A stretch of DNA of 64,000 nucleotides from Micromonospora citrea (GCF_900090315.1 NZ_FMHZ01000002.1:4124501-4188500); one strand, 5' to 3'; numbered from the stretch's first letter, positions 40,840 through 49,710 are shown. The notes: generated by a model from the letters alone, not told the origin. Program-made: numbers and translations.

Positions 40840-41805
40840 TCAGTCTTCCCGGTAGCGGAAGAGGCGGAAGTTGGCGATGCTCACCACCGCCAGCATCAGG
40901 GCGAACACGATGCTCATCGCGGCGGCGCGGCCCGCGTCGTTGTCCCGCAGCCCCTCGTCGACGATGAACCAGACCACCGTGCGGGTCTCCGTGCCCGGTG
41001 CGCCCTGGGTGATCAGGAACGACTGCCCGAACACGTTGGCCGAGGCGAGCACGGTCGTGGTGATCACGAACAGCAGCACCGGACGCAGCCCGGGCAGCGT
41101 CACGTGCCGGAACCGTTCCCAGGCGCTCGCGCCGTCGACCCTCGCCGCCTCGTACAGCTCCTGCGGGATGTCCTGGAGCCCGGCCAGGTAGATCACGGCG
41201 TTGAAGCCGGAGGTCCACCAGACGGTCACCCCGACCAGCGACACCCAGGCCCACGGCACGTCCGTCACCCAGGGGGTGTCGGCCGGCAGCCCGACCGCCC
41301 CGGCGAGCCGGTTGACCAGGCCCAGGTTGGCGTCGAGCAGGAACCGCCAGAGCAGGCCGATCACCGCCACGCCCAGCACGTACGGCGCGAAGTAGACCGC
41401 CCGGAAGAAGGTCCGGCCCGGGAACGAGCGGTTCAGCAGCAGCGCCAGCCCGAGCGGGACCACCACCAGCAGCGGCACCGCGAACACGGTGAAGATCGCG
41501 GTGGCCCGGACGCTCTGCCACCAGTCGCCGTGGACGGCCGAGTCGCTGGAGAAGAGCTCCCGGTAGTTGTCCAGCCCGACGAAGGGTCGGTTGGGCAGCT
41601 GGAAGTCCCACTGGTGCACGCTGAGCCAGAGGCCGAGCAGGATCGGCAGGAGGCCGAAGAGCCCGAACAGGACCAGGTACGGGGCGAGGAAGAGGTACGG
41701 CGTCAGCCGCCCCGACCGGCCCGACGGGGCGCCCCGGCGGGCGGCGCCGGCCGCCGGGGGCGGCGCGTCGCCCCGCGCCGCCCCGACCTCGATCACGTCC
41801 GCCAC
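40840..41805 (-). CDS. Carbohydrate ABC transporter permease (MalF-type)
   Basis: A 321-residue membrane subunit with about six helices after a Gly/Ala/Arg-rich N-terminus. The EAA loop is EAARVDGASAWERFRHVTLP (about 235-254). It is 10 bp before the second permease and 6 bp after the binding-protein gene, so the three form one transcript. Pairs with the MalG-type subunit to make the translocation channel. Confidence 0.93.
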   Translation of the reverse strand: MADVIEVGAARGDAPPPAAGAARRGAPSGRSGRLTPYLFLAPYLVLFGLFGLLPILLGLWLSVHQWDFQLPNRPFVGLDNYRELFSSDSAVHGDWWQSVRATAIFTVFAVPLLVVVPLGLALLLNRSFPGRTFFRAVYFAPYVLGVAVIGLLWRFLLDANLGLVNRLAGAVGLPADTPWVTDVPWAWVSLVGVTVWWTSGFNAVIYLAGLQDIPQELYEAARVDGASAWERFRHVTLPGLRPVLLFVITTTVLASANVFGQSFLITQGAPGTETRTVVWFIVDEGLRDNDAGRAAAMSIVFALMLAVVSIANFRLFRYRED

Positions 41806-41811
41806 GGGGAC

Positions 41812-43140
41812 TCAGCTCCCGTACTTCTTGCGGTTGTCCTCCAGCTGCTTGTTGGCCTTGGCGACCCCGTCGTCCAGCGCCTGCTTCGGCGACTTCTTGC
41901 CCAGCGCGGCCTCGTTGAACGAGTTGTAGAAGGTCGTCATGACCTCGCCGAGGCCGGGGGTGGCCGGCGGGAAGGCCGCGTACTCCAGCTCGGGGGCGAG
42001 CGCGTTGACCTCGGCCAGCGCCTTGAAGTCGGCGCTGTCCCGGACGGTCTTGCGGGCCGGGACCTGGCCGCCCTTGGCCCAGTCGAGGGAGTGCTGGCTG
42101 AGCCAGTTGATGAAGACCTTCGCCGCCGAGACCTTGTTGGCGTCGCCGGCCCGCTGCTTGACGATCGTGAAGTTGTGCGAGTTGGCCCAGGCGGCCGGCT
42201 GCGTGCCGATCTGCGGCAGGGGCGCGACGCCCCACTGGATGCCCGGGCTCTTCTTCAGGTCGTTGACCTGCCAGATGCCGTTCCAGTTGAAGGCGTTCCT
42301 GCCGCTCTTGAAGGCCAGGTAGTCGGCGTCCTGGCCGACGTTGGCCGGGGAGTGGCCCTGCCTGACCATGTCGGTCAGCCAGGTGCACGCCTCGACGGCC
42401 TGGTCGGAGTTGAAGGTGGCCCTGGTGGCCTCGGCGTCGAAGACGCTGCCGCCCCACTGGTGCAGCAGGGAGTAGAAGGTCATGCCGCCGGTGAACTGGA
42501 ACGGGCTGACCCAGAAGCCCTGCACGCCGGACTTCTTCAGCTCGGCCAGCGCGGCGGCGTAGTCGTCCTTCGTCGTCGGCGGCCTGTTCGGGTCCAGTCC
42601 GGCCTTCGCCATGACCGCCTTGTTGTAGTAGAAGCCGAGCGGGTGCATGTCCAGCGGGATGCCGTACCGCTTGTCGTTGTAGAGCCCGCCCTTCCAGACG
42701 GTGGGGGCGAAGTCGCCCTCGCTCAGCTCGAGCGCCCTGGCCACGTCGTCGAGTTCGGTGATGACGCCGCGTGCGGCGAAGGTGGCGAGCTGGTCCATGT
42801 GCATGACCGCGATGTCCGGCCCGCTGCCGCTGGAGGCGGCGCCGGGAAGCTTGGCGTAGTAGTCCACCCACTCGTACGTCGCGGTCGTGACGGCGATGTT
42901 CTGGTGCTCGCTGTTGAACCGGGTCACCAGCGCCTTGAAGATGTCGCCGTCGCCGCCGGTGAACCCGTTCCAGAGCTTCAGGTCCACCTTGGGGCCGGTG
43001 TAGTCCTTGCCGCCGTTGCCGGCCGTCGGGCCCGAGCTGTCGTCGTCGCCGCCGCATCCGGCGAGGGTCAGCGAGGCGGCGGCGCCGAGCCCGAGGCCGA
43101 GGCCGAGCAGTCGGCGCCGGCTCATCTCGTTCTGCGTCAT
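41812..43140 (-). CDS. Sugar ABC transporter substrate-binding lipoprotein
   Basis: A 442-residue solute-binding protein. The leader has an Arg-rich start (SRRRLLGLGLGLG), a hydrophobic stretch and lipobox LAGC (Cys at about 29), and may be Tat-compatible because of its double arginine. The mature part has the family features YGIPLDMHPLGFYYN and WNGIWQVNDL. Given the neighbouring arabinofuranosidase, the likely ligands are pentose-containing oligosaccharides; that is inference from context only. Confidence 0.93.
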   Translation of the reverse strand: MTQNEMSRRRLLGLGLGLGAAASLTLAGCGGDDDSSGPTAGNGGKDYTGPKVDLKLWNGFTGGDGDIFKALVTRFNSEHQNIAVTTATYEWVDYYAKLPGAASSGSGPDIAVMHMDQLATFAARGVITELDDVARALELSEGDFAPTVWKGGLYNDKRYGIPLDMHPLGFYYNKAVMAKAGLDPNRPPTTKDDYAAALAELKKSGVQGFWVSPFQFTGGMTFYSLLHQWGGSVFDAEATRATFNSDQAVEACTWLTDMVRQGHSPANVGQDADYLAFKSGRNAFNWNGIWQVNDLKKSPGIQWGVAPLPQIGTQPAAWANSHNFTIVKQRAGDANKVSAAKVFINWLSQHSLDWAKGGQVPARKTVRDSADFKALAEVNALAPELEYAAFPPATPGLGEVMTTFYNSFNEAALGKKSPKQALDDGVAKANKQLEDNRKKYGS

Positions 43141-43186
43141 TGGGATCCACTCCTTGGGGACGGGGATGAACTGTGCCTGCCCGGCG

Positions 43187-44701
43187 TCAGCGGCCGGCGG
43201 GGGAGAAGCGCAGCACGTTCCAGGAGACGGCGGGCAGGCGCAGGGAGCACCGGCCGCCGTCGATGGTGGGGGTGGGTTGCGGCCGGGGCGTCACCCGCTC
43301 GGGCTCCGCCTCGGTGTTCGTCGCCGTCGGGTCGTCCCCGGCGGCGAGGCTCACGTGCGATGAAGCGGACAGTCCTGCGAGGCCGCGCAGGTCGAGGTGC
43401 AGCTCCAGGTCCGTGTTGCCCCGGTTGACCGCGAAGACGGTCAGCTCGCCCGTCTCCTCGTCGTGCACGGCGACCGTGTCGAGCACCGGGACCTCGCCGT
43501 ACCGCTTCGTGACGTAGGTCGGGCCGACCGGCTCGGTGCGCAGCACGGTGCCCCGGGCGTGCCGGGCGGTCAGCGCGAACGGGTGGAAGATGCTCTGCCG
43601 CCAGGCCGGACCGCCGGTGCGGGTGCGGATCGGGGCGATGACGTTGGCGAGCTGGGCCTGGCAGGCCACCCCGACCCGGTCGGCGTGCCGGAGCAGGGTG
43701 ATCAGGAGGTCGCCGACCACCACCGCGTCGACGGCGGTGAAGTCGTCCTCGATCAGCGCCGGGGCCTCCACCCAGCCGCGCCGGTCCAGGTCGGCCTGGA
43801 GGCGCGACTGGTACCAGACGTTCCACTCGTCGAAGGAGATCCTGAGCTTGCGCCGGTGCCGCTGCTTGGCGGCCACGTGGTCGGCGGTGGCGACGACCTC
43901 GCGGATGAAGTTGTCCATGTCGACGGCGGAGGCGAGGATGCTGGCCCGGTCGCCGTCTGACGGGTCGTAGTAGGTGTGCGCGGAGATGTAGTCGACGTGC
44001 TCGTAGGTGTGCTCCAGCACGGTCGCCTCCCACGAGGCGAACGTGGACATCGTCCGGTTGGAGCTGCCGCAGGCGACGAGGCTGATCGACGGGTCGATCA
44101 TCTTCATGGCGCGGGCGGTCTCGGCGGCGAGCCGGCCGTATTCGTCGGCGGTCTTGTGGCCGACCTGCCACGGGCCGTCCAGTTCGTTGCCGAGGCACCA
44201 GAGCCGCACCCCGTACGGCTTCTCGGCGCCGTGCTTGCGGCGCAGGTCGGACAGCTGGGTCCCGCCCGGGTGGTTGGTGTATTCGAGCAGGTCGCAGGCC
44301 TCCTGCACGCCCCGCGTGCCGAGGTTGACGGCCATCATCGGCTCGACCTCGGCCGCCGTGGCCCAGGTCATGAACTCGTCGAGCCCGAAGGCGTTGGTCT
44401 CGATCGTCTTCCAGGCCAGGTCGAGGCGGCGGGGGCGGTCGCCGGCGGGGCCGACGCCGTCCTCCCAGCGGTAGCCGGAGACGAAGTTGCCGCCGGGGTA
44501 GCGGACGACCGACACGCCCAGCTCGCGGGTCAGCTCCAGCACGTCGCCGCGCAGGCCGCGCGGGTCGGCGCTCGGGTGCCCGGGTTCGTAGACTCCGCCG
44601 TAGACGCAGCGGCCCATGTGCTCGACGAAGGAGCCGAAGAGTCGCCGGTCGGCCGGTCCGATCGCGAAGGCCGGGTCGATCGTGAGCTGCGCGGTCCGCA
44701 A
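43187..44701 (-). CDS. GH51 alpha-L-arabinofuranosidase
   Basis: A 504-residue enzyme that removes terminal arabinofuranosyl residues. Acid/base Glu173 lies in WCLGNELDGPW and nucleophile Glu292 in ISFDEWNVWY, both GH51 hallmarks; NLGTRG near 126-131 and YVTKRYGEVPVLD are further family segments. No signal peptide, so it should act in the cytoplasm on imported oligosaccharides. The start is TTG 44701, set by GGAAGGTGG at a usable distance; no better start is visible. First gene of a transporter operon, with LacI operators in front. Confidence 0.92.
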   Translation of the reverse strand: MRTAQLTIDPAFAIGPADRRLFGSFVEHMGRCVYGGVYEPGHPSADPRGLRGDVLELTRELGVSVVRYPGGNFVSGYRWEDGVGPAGDRPRRLDLAWKTIETNAFGLDEFMTWATAAEVEPMMAVNLGTRGVQEACDLLEYTNHPGGTQLSDLRRKHGAEKPYGVRLWCLGNELDGPWQVGHKTADEYGRLAAETARAMKMIDPSISLVACGSSNRTMSTFASWEATVLEHTYEHVDYISAHTYYDPSDGDRASILASAVDMDNFIREVVATADHVAAKQRHRRKLRISFDEWNVWYQSRLQADLDRRGWVEAPALIEDDFTAVDAVVVGDLLITLLRHADRVGVACQAQLANVIAPIRTRTGGPAWRQSIFHPFALTARHARGTVLRTEPVGPTYVTKRYGEVPVLDTVAVHDEETGELTVFAVNRGNTDLELHLDLRGLAGLSASSHVSLAAGDDPTATNTEAEPERVTPRPQPTPTIDGGRCSLRLPAVSWNVLRFSPAGR

Positions 44702-44763
44702 GGGATGCCACCTTCCTGTCACCGGTCTCCGGGTGACCCCGGTCACCCGCCGTCCCTGGTTTC

Positions 44764-44788
44764 TACAACGTTGTAAGCAACGTTGTAA
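44764..44788. promoter_or_regulatory. Two overlapping LacI-type operators in the abf-lacI gap
   Basis: TACAACGTTGTA (44764-44775) is a perfect 12-bp palindrome with the central CG of LacI-family sites. A second copy, GCAACGTTGTAA (44777-44788), follows with centres 12 bp apart. They lie between arabinofuranosidase and lacI. The second overlaps a possible lacI -35 (TTGTAA) whose -10 is TAAAGT (44805-44810), so one repressor could block both directions. Confidence 0.85.
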
Positions 44789-44836
44789 AGAGCCGGTTGC
44801 GCGGTAAAGTGCGCAGTCATGGCGGGAGGTGGCGCG

Positions 44837-45844
44837 GTGCGACACAGGCTCAAGGACGTTGCGGAGCGGGCCGGCGTGTCGGTCAAGACCGTCTCCAACG
44901 TGGTCAACGGCTACGCGCACGTCCGGCCCGACACCCGGGCCCGGGTCGAGGAGGCCATCGCCGAGCTGAACTACCGGCCCAACCTCTCCGCGCGCAACCT
45001 GCGCAAGGGCCGCACCGGGGTGATCGCGCTGGCCGTGCCCGAGCTGGACATCCCGTACTTCGCCGAGCTGGCCCGGCACGTCGTCACGGCCGCCGCCGAG
45101 CTGGGCTGGACGGTGCTGATCGACCAGACCGGCGGCGGCCGCGAGCAGGAACGGGTGGTCGCCTCCGGCATCACCGAGCACCTGATCGACGGGCTGATCT
45201 TCAGCCCGCTGGCGCTCACCGCCGAGGACCTGACCGGCCTCGACGGCACCCCGATGGTGCTGCTCGGCGAGCGGGTCGACCACGGGCCCGCCGACCACGT
45301 CGGCATCGACAACGTGGGCGCGGCCCGTGAGATCACCGCCCACCTCGTCGGGCTCGGCCGCAGCCGGATCGCCGCCATCGGCGCGCAGCGCACCGCCGAG
45401 GGGGCCAGCGCCCGGCTCCGGCTCGCCGGCTACGGCGCCGCGCTCGCCGACGCCGGCATCGCGTACGACGAGCGGCTGGTGGCGCCCGCGGCGGCCTGGC
45501 ACCGCGCGGACGGCGCCGCCGCGATGCGCGCGCTGCTGGCCTCCGGCGTACGCCCCGAGGCGGTCTTCTGCTTCAACGACACCCTGGCCCTGGGCGCCCT
45601 GCGCGCCCTGCACGAGGCGGGCCTGCGGGTTCCCGAGGACGTCGCGGTGGCCGGCTTCGACGACATCGAGGACGGCCGCTTCTCCGTGCCCACGCTGAGC
45701 ACGATCGCCCCCGACAAGGAGCGCATCGCCCGGCTGGCCGTGGAAATGCTCGCCGGCCGCATCGACGGCGACCGCACCGCCCCGGCCCGCGAGCTCTCGG
45801 CCCCCTACCGCCTGGCCCTCCGCGAGAGCACCCTGGGCCGCTGA
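44837..45844 (+). CDS. LacI-family transcriptional repressor
   Basis: A 335-residue repressor. The HTH and hinge read RLKDVAERAGVSVKTVSNVV then LNYRPNLSARNLRKGRTGVI, followed by a periplasmic-binding-protein-like effector domain. It is divergent from the arabinofuranosidase-transport operon and probably binds the two palindromes at 44764-44788, being released by an arabinose-type sugar. GTG 44837 has GGGAGG about 8 nt upstream and is preferred over ATG 44819. Confidence 0.92.
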   Translation: MRHRLKDVAERAGVSVKTVSNVVNGYAHVRPDTRARVEEAIAELNYRPNLSARNLRKGRTGVIALAVPELDIPYFAELARHVVTAAAELGWTVLIDQTGGGREQERVVASGITEHLIDGLIFSPLALTAEDLTGLDGTPMVLLGERVDHGPADHVGIDNVGAAREITAHLVGLGRSRIAAIGAQRTAEGASARLRLAGYGAALADAGIAYDERLVAPAAAWHRADGAAAMRALLASGVRPEAVFCFNDTLALGALRALHEAGLRVPEDVAVAGFDDIEDGRFSVPTLSTIAPDKERIARLAVEMLAGRIDGDRTAPARELSAPYRLALRESTLGR

Positions 45845-45854
45845 GCGGGTGGGG

Positions 45855-46580
45855 TCAGGCGAAGAACCGGGCCAGGTGGGTCGGGGTGGGTGGATCGGCG
45901 TCCGGGGGGATCGGTGTCAGGTCCGCGAAGATGGAGGCGCCGTCGCAGCCGGCGTGCAGGGGGTGCCAGCGCGGGGTGCCCGGCGGGCGCTGCACGCAGA
46001 TCCCCTTGATCGTCTGCACGTCCAGCAGCCGTACGTGGGTCGGGTCGGCCACCGCGTTCACGTGCCCCCACCAGGGGCTCATGACGTGCAGCACGCCGCC
46101 CGGCCGGAGCACCCGGTGGCACTCGTCCACCAGGGGCAGGAAGTCGATCAGGTGCTCCAGGATGTGCACCGCGAAGAGTACGTCGACCGACTCGTCGGCC
46201 AGCGGCAGCGAGCCCGAGAGGTCCGCCACCGCGTCGACCGCCGGGGCCGGGAAGATGTCCAGCCCCAGGTTGCCCGGCCACTGTTTGGTCGCCCCGCAGC
46301 CCAGGTCGACCACCACGGGATCCCGGCCGGCGACCCGCACCCGGCACCAGACGCCGAACACCCCGGCCAGCCGGCCGATCCGCTCCCGGACCAGCCGCAG
46401 TTCGGCCGGGTCGGCCACCTCCCCGGTCACGTGCGCGACGCCCCGGTCGAAGCGCACCTCGACGGCGAGGCCACGCAGCCGGTCGTCGTGGCCGGCCTGA
46501 TCCGCCCACGCCTCGGCGAGGAACTCGTCGATCGCCCGCAGCCGGTCTGCCGACGGCGCGATCTGGGTCAACGGGACCAT
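45855..46580 (-). CDS. BON-domain/class I SAM-dependent methyltransferase fusion
   Basis: A 241-residue protein. The first ~85 residues form a BON-like alpha-beta domain (VEVRFDRGVAHVTGEVADP, RERIGRLAGVFGVW), a fold usually seen in envelope or lipid-contact proteins. The rest is a Rossmann methyltransferase: VVVDLGCGATKQWPGNLGLD (motif I) and FAVHILEHLIDF, HRVLRPGGVLHVMSPWWG. This fusion is not one I know as a standard architecture. Substrate is unknown. ATG 46580 has GGAGGTG 6 nt upstream. It ends 11 bp from lacI, tail to tail. Confidence 0.8.
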   Translation of the reverse strand: MVPLTQIAPSADRLRAIDEFLAEAWADQAGHDDRLRGLAVEVRFDRGVAHVTGEVADPAELRLVRERIGRLAGVFGVWCRVRVAGRDPVVVDLGCGATKQWPGNLGLDIFPAPAVDAVADLSGSLPLADESVDVLFAVHILEHLIDFLPLVDECHRVLRPGGVLHVMSPWWGHVNAVADPTHVRLLDVQTIKGICVQRPPGTPRWHPLHAGCDGASIFADLTPIPPDADPPTPTHLARFFA

Positions 46581-46731
46581 GGGGCACCTCCGGCCGCCCG
46601 ATACCCGCATCGCCGCCGGATATGCCCCACTCCGGTGACGTACGCGGCCTGAGCGGCAGTCGGGCATTTCGCTCGGCGACCTTCGGAGCTGACGTCGCAG
46701 GCGATCCGGCCGGCTCGGGGCGACGGCCGGG

Positions 46732-47046
46732 TCAGCCGGTGAGCGTCCGCCGGGGACGCCCGCCGCGCATCCGCTGCCGGGGCGGCGGGTCGGCCGGCCT
46801 GGGCCGCTTGAGGTGGTAGCGGTGCAGCTCGTTGTTGCCGGGCAGGGACGGGTCCTCGCTCATCGCGACCAGCTCCCAGCCCTGGTCACCGGCCCGGTTG
46901 AGGTGGGCCAGCGCGGTGTCGCCGTAGGGCGTCACGTCGACCATGGAGCCGTCCGGGCCGTACCAGACGAAGACGACCTCCCAGCCGATGTCGTTGGTGG
47001 CCGCCTGGCGGCGGCGGACCAGCAGCGCGTACTCCCACTTGAGCAT
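46732..47046 (-). CDS. DUF5703 family protein
   Basis: A 104-residue protein of unknown function found widely in actinobacteria. Its core is KWEYALLVRRRQA, DIGWEVVFVWYGPDG and AHLNRAGDQGWELVAMSED, then a basic Pro/Arg-rich tail. The WEY...GWELV pattern resembles the DUF4177 fold, as in the 51109-51408 gene. The frame is open upstream only because the ABC-F antisense frame lacks stops; ATG 47046, with a GACAAT box 6 nt before it and no Shine-Dalgarno, is the likely start. Confidence 0.8.
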   Translation of the reverse strand: MLKWEYALLVRRRQAATNDIGWEVVFVWYGPDGSMVDVTPYGDTALAHLNRAGDQGWELVAMSEDPSLPGNNELHRYHLKRPRPADPPPRQRMRGGRPRRTLTG

Positions 47047-47052
47047 GGGGTC

Positions 47053-47058
47053 ATTGTC
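47053..47058 (-). promoter_or_regulatory. Leaderless-type -10 box for the DUF5703 gene
   Basis: Minus-strand GACAAT, 6 nt before ATG 47046, with no Shine-Dalgarno. Confidence 0.4.
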
Positions 47059-47084
47059 ACCCGGCGCGAGCGGGTCGGCACGGA

Positions 47085-48722
47085 TCAATCCTCGGCGATC
47101 CGTCCGGCGTCCACCCGCAGCCGCCGGTTGGTGGTCACCGCGTCGAGCATCCGCCGGTCGTGGGTCACCAGCAGCAGCGTGCCCGGGTAGCTCGCCAGGG
47201 CCGACTCCAACTGCTCGATGGCCGGCAGGTCCAGGTGGTTCGTCGGCTCGTCCAGCACCAGCAGGTTCACCCCGCGCCCCTGCAACAGCGCCAGCGCCGC
47301 CCTGGTCCGCTCGCCCGGCGACAGGGTCGCCGCCGGCCGCAGCACGTGCCCCGCCCGCAGGCCGAACTTGGCCAGCAGCGTCCGCGTGTCCGCCGGCGAC
47401 AGATCCGGTACGGCGGCGCGGAACGCGTCGATCAGGGGCGCGTCGCCGAGGAAGAGCCCCCGGGCCTGGTCCACCTCGCCGACCACCACGCCCGGGCCGA
47501 GCGCGGCGTGCCCGGAGTCGAGGGGGAGCCGGCCCAGCAGGGCGGCGAGCAGGGTCGACTTGCCCGACCCGTTCGCCCCGGTCACCGCCACCCGGTCGGC
47601 CCAGTCGACCTGGAGGGTCACCGGGCCGAGGGTGAAGCCGCCCCGGCGTACGACGGCGTCGCGCAGCGAGGCCACGACGGCGCCGGCGCGGGGCGCGGCG
47701 GCGATCTCCATCCGCAGCTCCCACTCCTTGCGCGGCTCCTCGACCACCTCCAGCCGCTCGATCAGCCGCTCGGTCTGCTTCGCCTTGGCGGCCTGCTTCT
47801 CGGAGGTCTGGCCGCGGAAGTTCTTCACGTGCTTGTCGTTGTCGCTGGCCTTGCGGCGTGCGTTGCGCACGCCCTTCTCCATCCAGGCCCGCTGCATCCG
47901 GCCGCGCGCCTCCAGCTCGGCCCGGGTCTCGGCGTACTCCTCGTAGTTCTCCCTGGCGTGCCGGCGGGCCACCTCGCGCTCCTCCAGGTAGCCCGCGTAG
48001 CCGCCGCCGTAGTGCCGGACCTGCTGCTGGGGCAGGTCCAGTTCCAGCACGCGGGTGACCGTGCGGGCGAGGAACTCGCGGTCGTGGCTGACCAGCACCG
48101 TGCCGGCCCGCAGCCCGGTCACGAACTCCTCCAGCCGCTCCAGGCCGGCCAGGTCCAGGTCGTTGGTCGGCTCGTCGAGGAGGAAGACGTCGTAGCGGCT
48201 GAGCAGCAGCGACGCCAGCCCGGCCCGGGCGGCCTGACCGCCGGAGAGCCCGGTCATCGGGTGGTCCAGGTCGACGGTGAGGCCCAGTTCGGCGGCGACC
48301 TGCTCGGCGCGCTCCTCCAGGTCCGCCCCGCCCAGGCCGAGCCAGCGCTCCAGCGCCTCGGCGTAGGCGTCGTCGGCGCCCGGCGCGCCGTCGGTGAGCG
48401 CCACGGTGGCCGAGTCCAGGGCGGCCTGCGCGGAGCAGACCCCGGTGCGCCGGGCCAGGAAGTCGCGGACGGTCTCGCCGGCCCGCCGCTCCGGCTCCTG
48501 CGGCAGGTGCCCGACGCTCGCCGTGGGCGGGCTGAGCGCGACGCTGCCGGCCTCCACCGGCAACAACCCGGCGAGGGTACGCAGCAGCGTCGACTTGCCG
48601 GCCCCGTTCGGCCCGACCAGCCCCACCACGTCCCCCGGCGCCACCACGAGGTCCAGCCCGGAGAACAGCGCCCGGTCCCCGTGCCCCGCGGCCAGCCCTT
48701 TGACGATCATCGTCGCGCTCAT
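47085..48722 (-). CDS. ABC-F family ATPase (ribosome-associated type)
   Basis: A 545-residue protein with two ABC domains and no membrane part. The first has GPNGAGKST and LSGGQAARAGLASLL; the second GANGSGKSTLLAALLG and LSPGERTRAALALLQ. A charged linker (about 220-300, rich in Arg/Lys/Glu) joins them, the region that reaches into the ribosome in ABC-F proteins. It could be a housekeeping factor or an antibiotic-resistance protein; the subtype cannot be settled by eye. ATG 48722 follows TAGGGT by 8 nt, so it is probably leaderless. Confidence 0.9.
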   Translation of the reverse strand: MSATMIVKGLAAGHGDRALFSGLDLVVAPGDVVGLVGPNGAGKSTLLRTLAGLLPVEAGSVALSPPTASVGHLPQEPERRAGETVRDFLARRTGVCSAQAALDSATVALTDGAPGADDAYAEALERWLGLGGADLEERAEQVAAELGLTVDLDHPMTGLSGGQAARAGLASLLLSRYDVFLLDEPTNDLDLAGLERLEEFVTGLRAGTVLVSHDREFLARTVTRVLELDLPQQQVRHYGGGYAGYLEEREVARRHARENYEEYAETRAELEARGRMQRAWMEKGVRNARRKASDNDKHVKNFRGQTSEKQAAKAKQTERLIERLEVVEEPRKEWELRMEIAAAPRAGAVVASLRDAVVRRGGFTLGPVTLQVDWADRVAVTGANGSGKSTLLAALLGRLPLDSGHAALGPGVVVGEVDQARGLFLGDAPLIDAFRAAVPDLSPADTRTLLAKFGLRAGHVLRPAATLSPGERTRAALALLQGRGVNLLVLDEPTNHLDLPAIEQLESALASYPGTLLLVTHDRRMLDAVTTNRRLRVDAGRIAED

Positions 48723-48730
48723 CAGCCCCG

Positions 48731-48736
48731 ACCCTA
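48731..48736 (-). promoter_or_regulatory. Leaderless-type -10 box for the ABC-F gene
   Basis: Minus-strand TAGGGT, 8 nt before ATG 48722, with no Shine-Dalgarno. Confidence 0.5.
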
Positions 48737-48756
48737 TCCCGCCCCCCACCCTCGCG

Positions 48757-48827
48757 GCGATCTTGTACTTTCTGCCCCGGCGAAAAGCGCGAAAGCCGCG
48801 AATGACGGGCCGAAAGTGCAAGATCGC
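48757..48827. repeat. REP-like imperfect palindrome
   Basis: Arms 48757-48777 and 48807-48827 match at 19 of 21 positions as inverted repeats around a 29-nt loop. The core GCGATCTTG...ACTTTC is AT-richer than its surroundings. It lies in the divergent gap between the ABC-F and ROK genes, so it is not a convergent-gene terminator. Confidence 0.75.
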
Positions 48828-48904
48828 GGGGTGGTGGCGGGACGTCGGGGCGGGGTTCGGGAGGTGGGGGACGGGGGCCGGGTGGTGCGCGGCACACTGC
48901 TGGG

Positions 48905-49675
48905 GTGGTGACCACTCTGGCGATCGACTGCGGCGGCGGCGGGATCAAGGCGTCCGTGCTGGACGAGGCCGGCACGATGCGCGCCCGGCCGCTGCGGGTG
49001 CCCACGCCGTACCCGCTGCCGCCGGCGCTGTTCGTCAAGACGCTGCTCGACCTGGGTGGCCGGCTGCCCGCGGCGGACCGGCTGACCGTGGGCATGCCGG
49101 GGATGATCCGGCACGGCGTGGTGGTCGCCACCCCGCACTACGTGACCCGGTCCGGGCCCCGGTCGAAGGTCGACCCGGCCCTCGTCGCCGAGTGGTCCGG
49201 GTACGACGCGCGGACGGCGCTAGCCGAGGCGTTCGGGGTGCCGGCGCTGGTGCTCAACGACGCCGAGGTGCACGGCGCCGGGGTGGTCGCCGGGACCGGC
49301 TGCGAACTGGTGCTGACCCTCGGTACGGGGCTGGGCAGCGCGCTCTTCGACGGCGGGCTGCTCGCCCCGCACCTGGAGCTGTCCCACGCCCCGGTGCGCT
49401 GGGGCACCACCTACGACACGTACGTGGGCGAGCCGGAGCGGCGCCGCCTCGGGGACGCGTTCTGGTCCCGCCGGATCCGGCAGGTCGTGGACGGGCTGCG
49501 CCCGGTCTTCCGCTGGGACCGGCTCTACCTGGGCGGCGGCAACTCCCGCTTGATCCGGCCAGAGCAGCTCGCCCGGATGGGCGACGACGTGGTGGTGGTG
49601 CCCAACACCGCCGGCATCGTCGGCGGCGTACGCGCCTGGGAGCTGGTCGCCGGCCGGCACGGCGCCGCCACCTGA
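48905..49675 (+). CDS. ROK-family sugar kinase-like protein (polyphosphate glucokinase-like)
   Basis: A 256-residue protein. The ATP phosphate loop reads AIDCGGGGIKASVLDE, the catalytic Asp is in LNDAEVHGAG, and LTLGTGLGSALFDGG follows. It lacks the CxCGxxGC zinc motif of typical ROK enzymes, as polyphosphate glucokinases do. The expected acceptor-binding stretch appears as LELSHAPVRWG. It may phosphorylate glucose or another hexose using ATP or polyphosphate; no HTH is present, so it is not a regulator. Either GTG 48905 or 48908 could start it. Confidence 0.85.
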   Translation: MVTTLAIDCGGGGIKASVLDEAGTMRARPLRVPTPYPLPPALFVKTLLDLGGRLPAADRLTVGMPGMIRHGVVVATPHYVTRSGPRSKVDPALVAEWSGYDARTALAEAFGVPALVLNDAEVHGAGVVAGTGCELVLTLGTGLGSALFDGGLLAPHLELSHAPVRWGTTYDTYVGEPERRRLGDAFWSRRIRQVVDGLRPVFRWDRLYLGGGNSRLIRPEQLARMGDDVVVVPNTAGIVGGVRAWELVAGRHGAAT

Positions 49676-49710
49676 CCGCCGGTCGGCACGCGCCGCCACC
49701 TGACCGCCGG
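49655..49710. repeat. 27-28-bp duplication spanning the ROK gene stop
   Basis: Near-identical copies at 49655-49682 and 49684-49710, the first including the TGA at 49673-49675. Confidence 0.8.

Noticed and set aside
46732..49131. One 799-codon frame joining the DUF5703 gene to sequence over the ABC-F gene
   Set aside because: Only the last 104 codons resemble a family; the rest is an alternative frame of the ABC-F gene.
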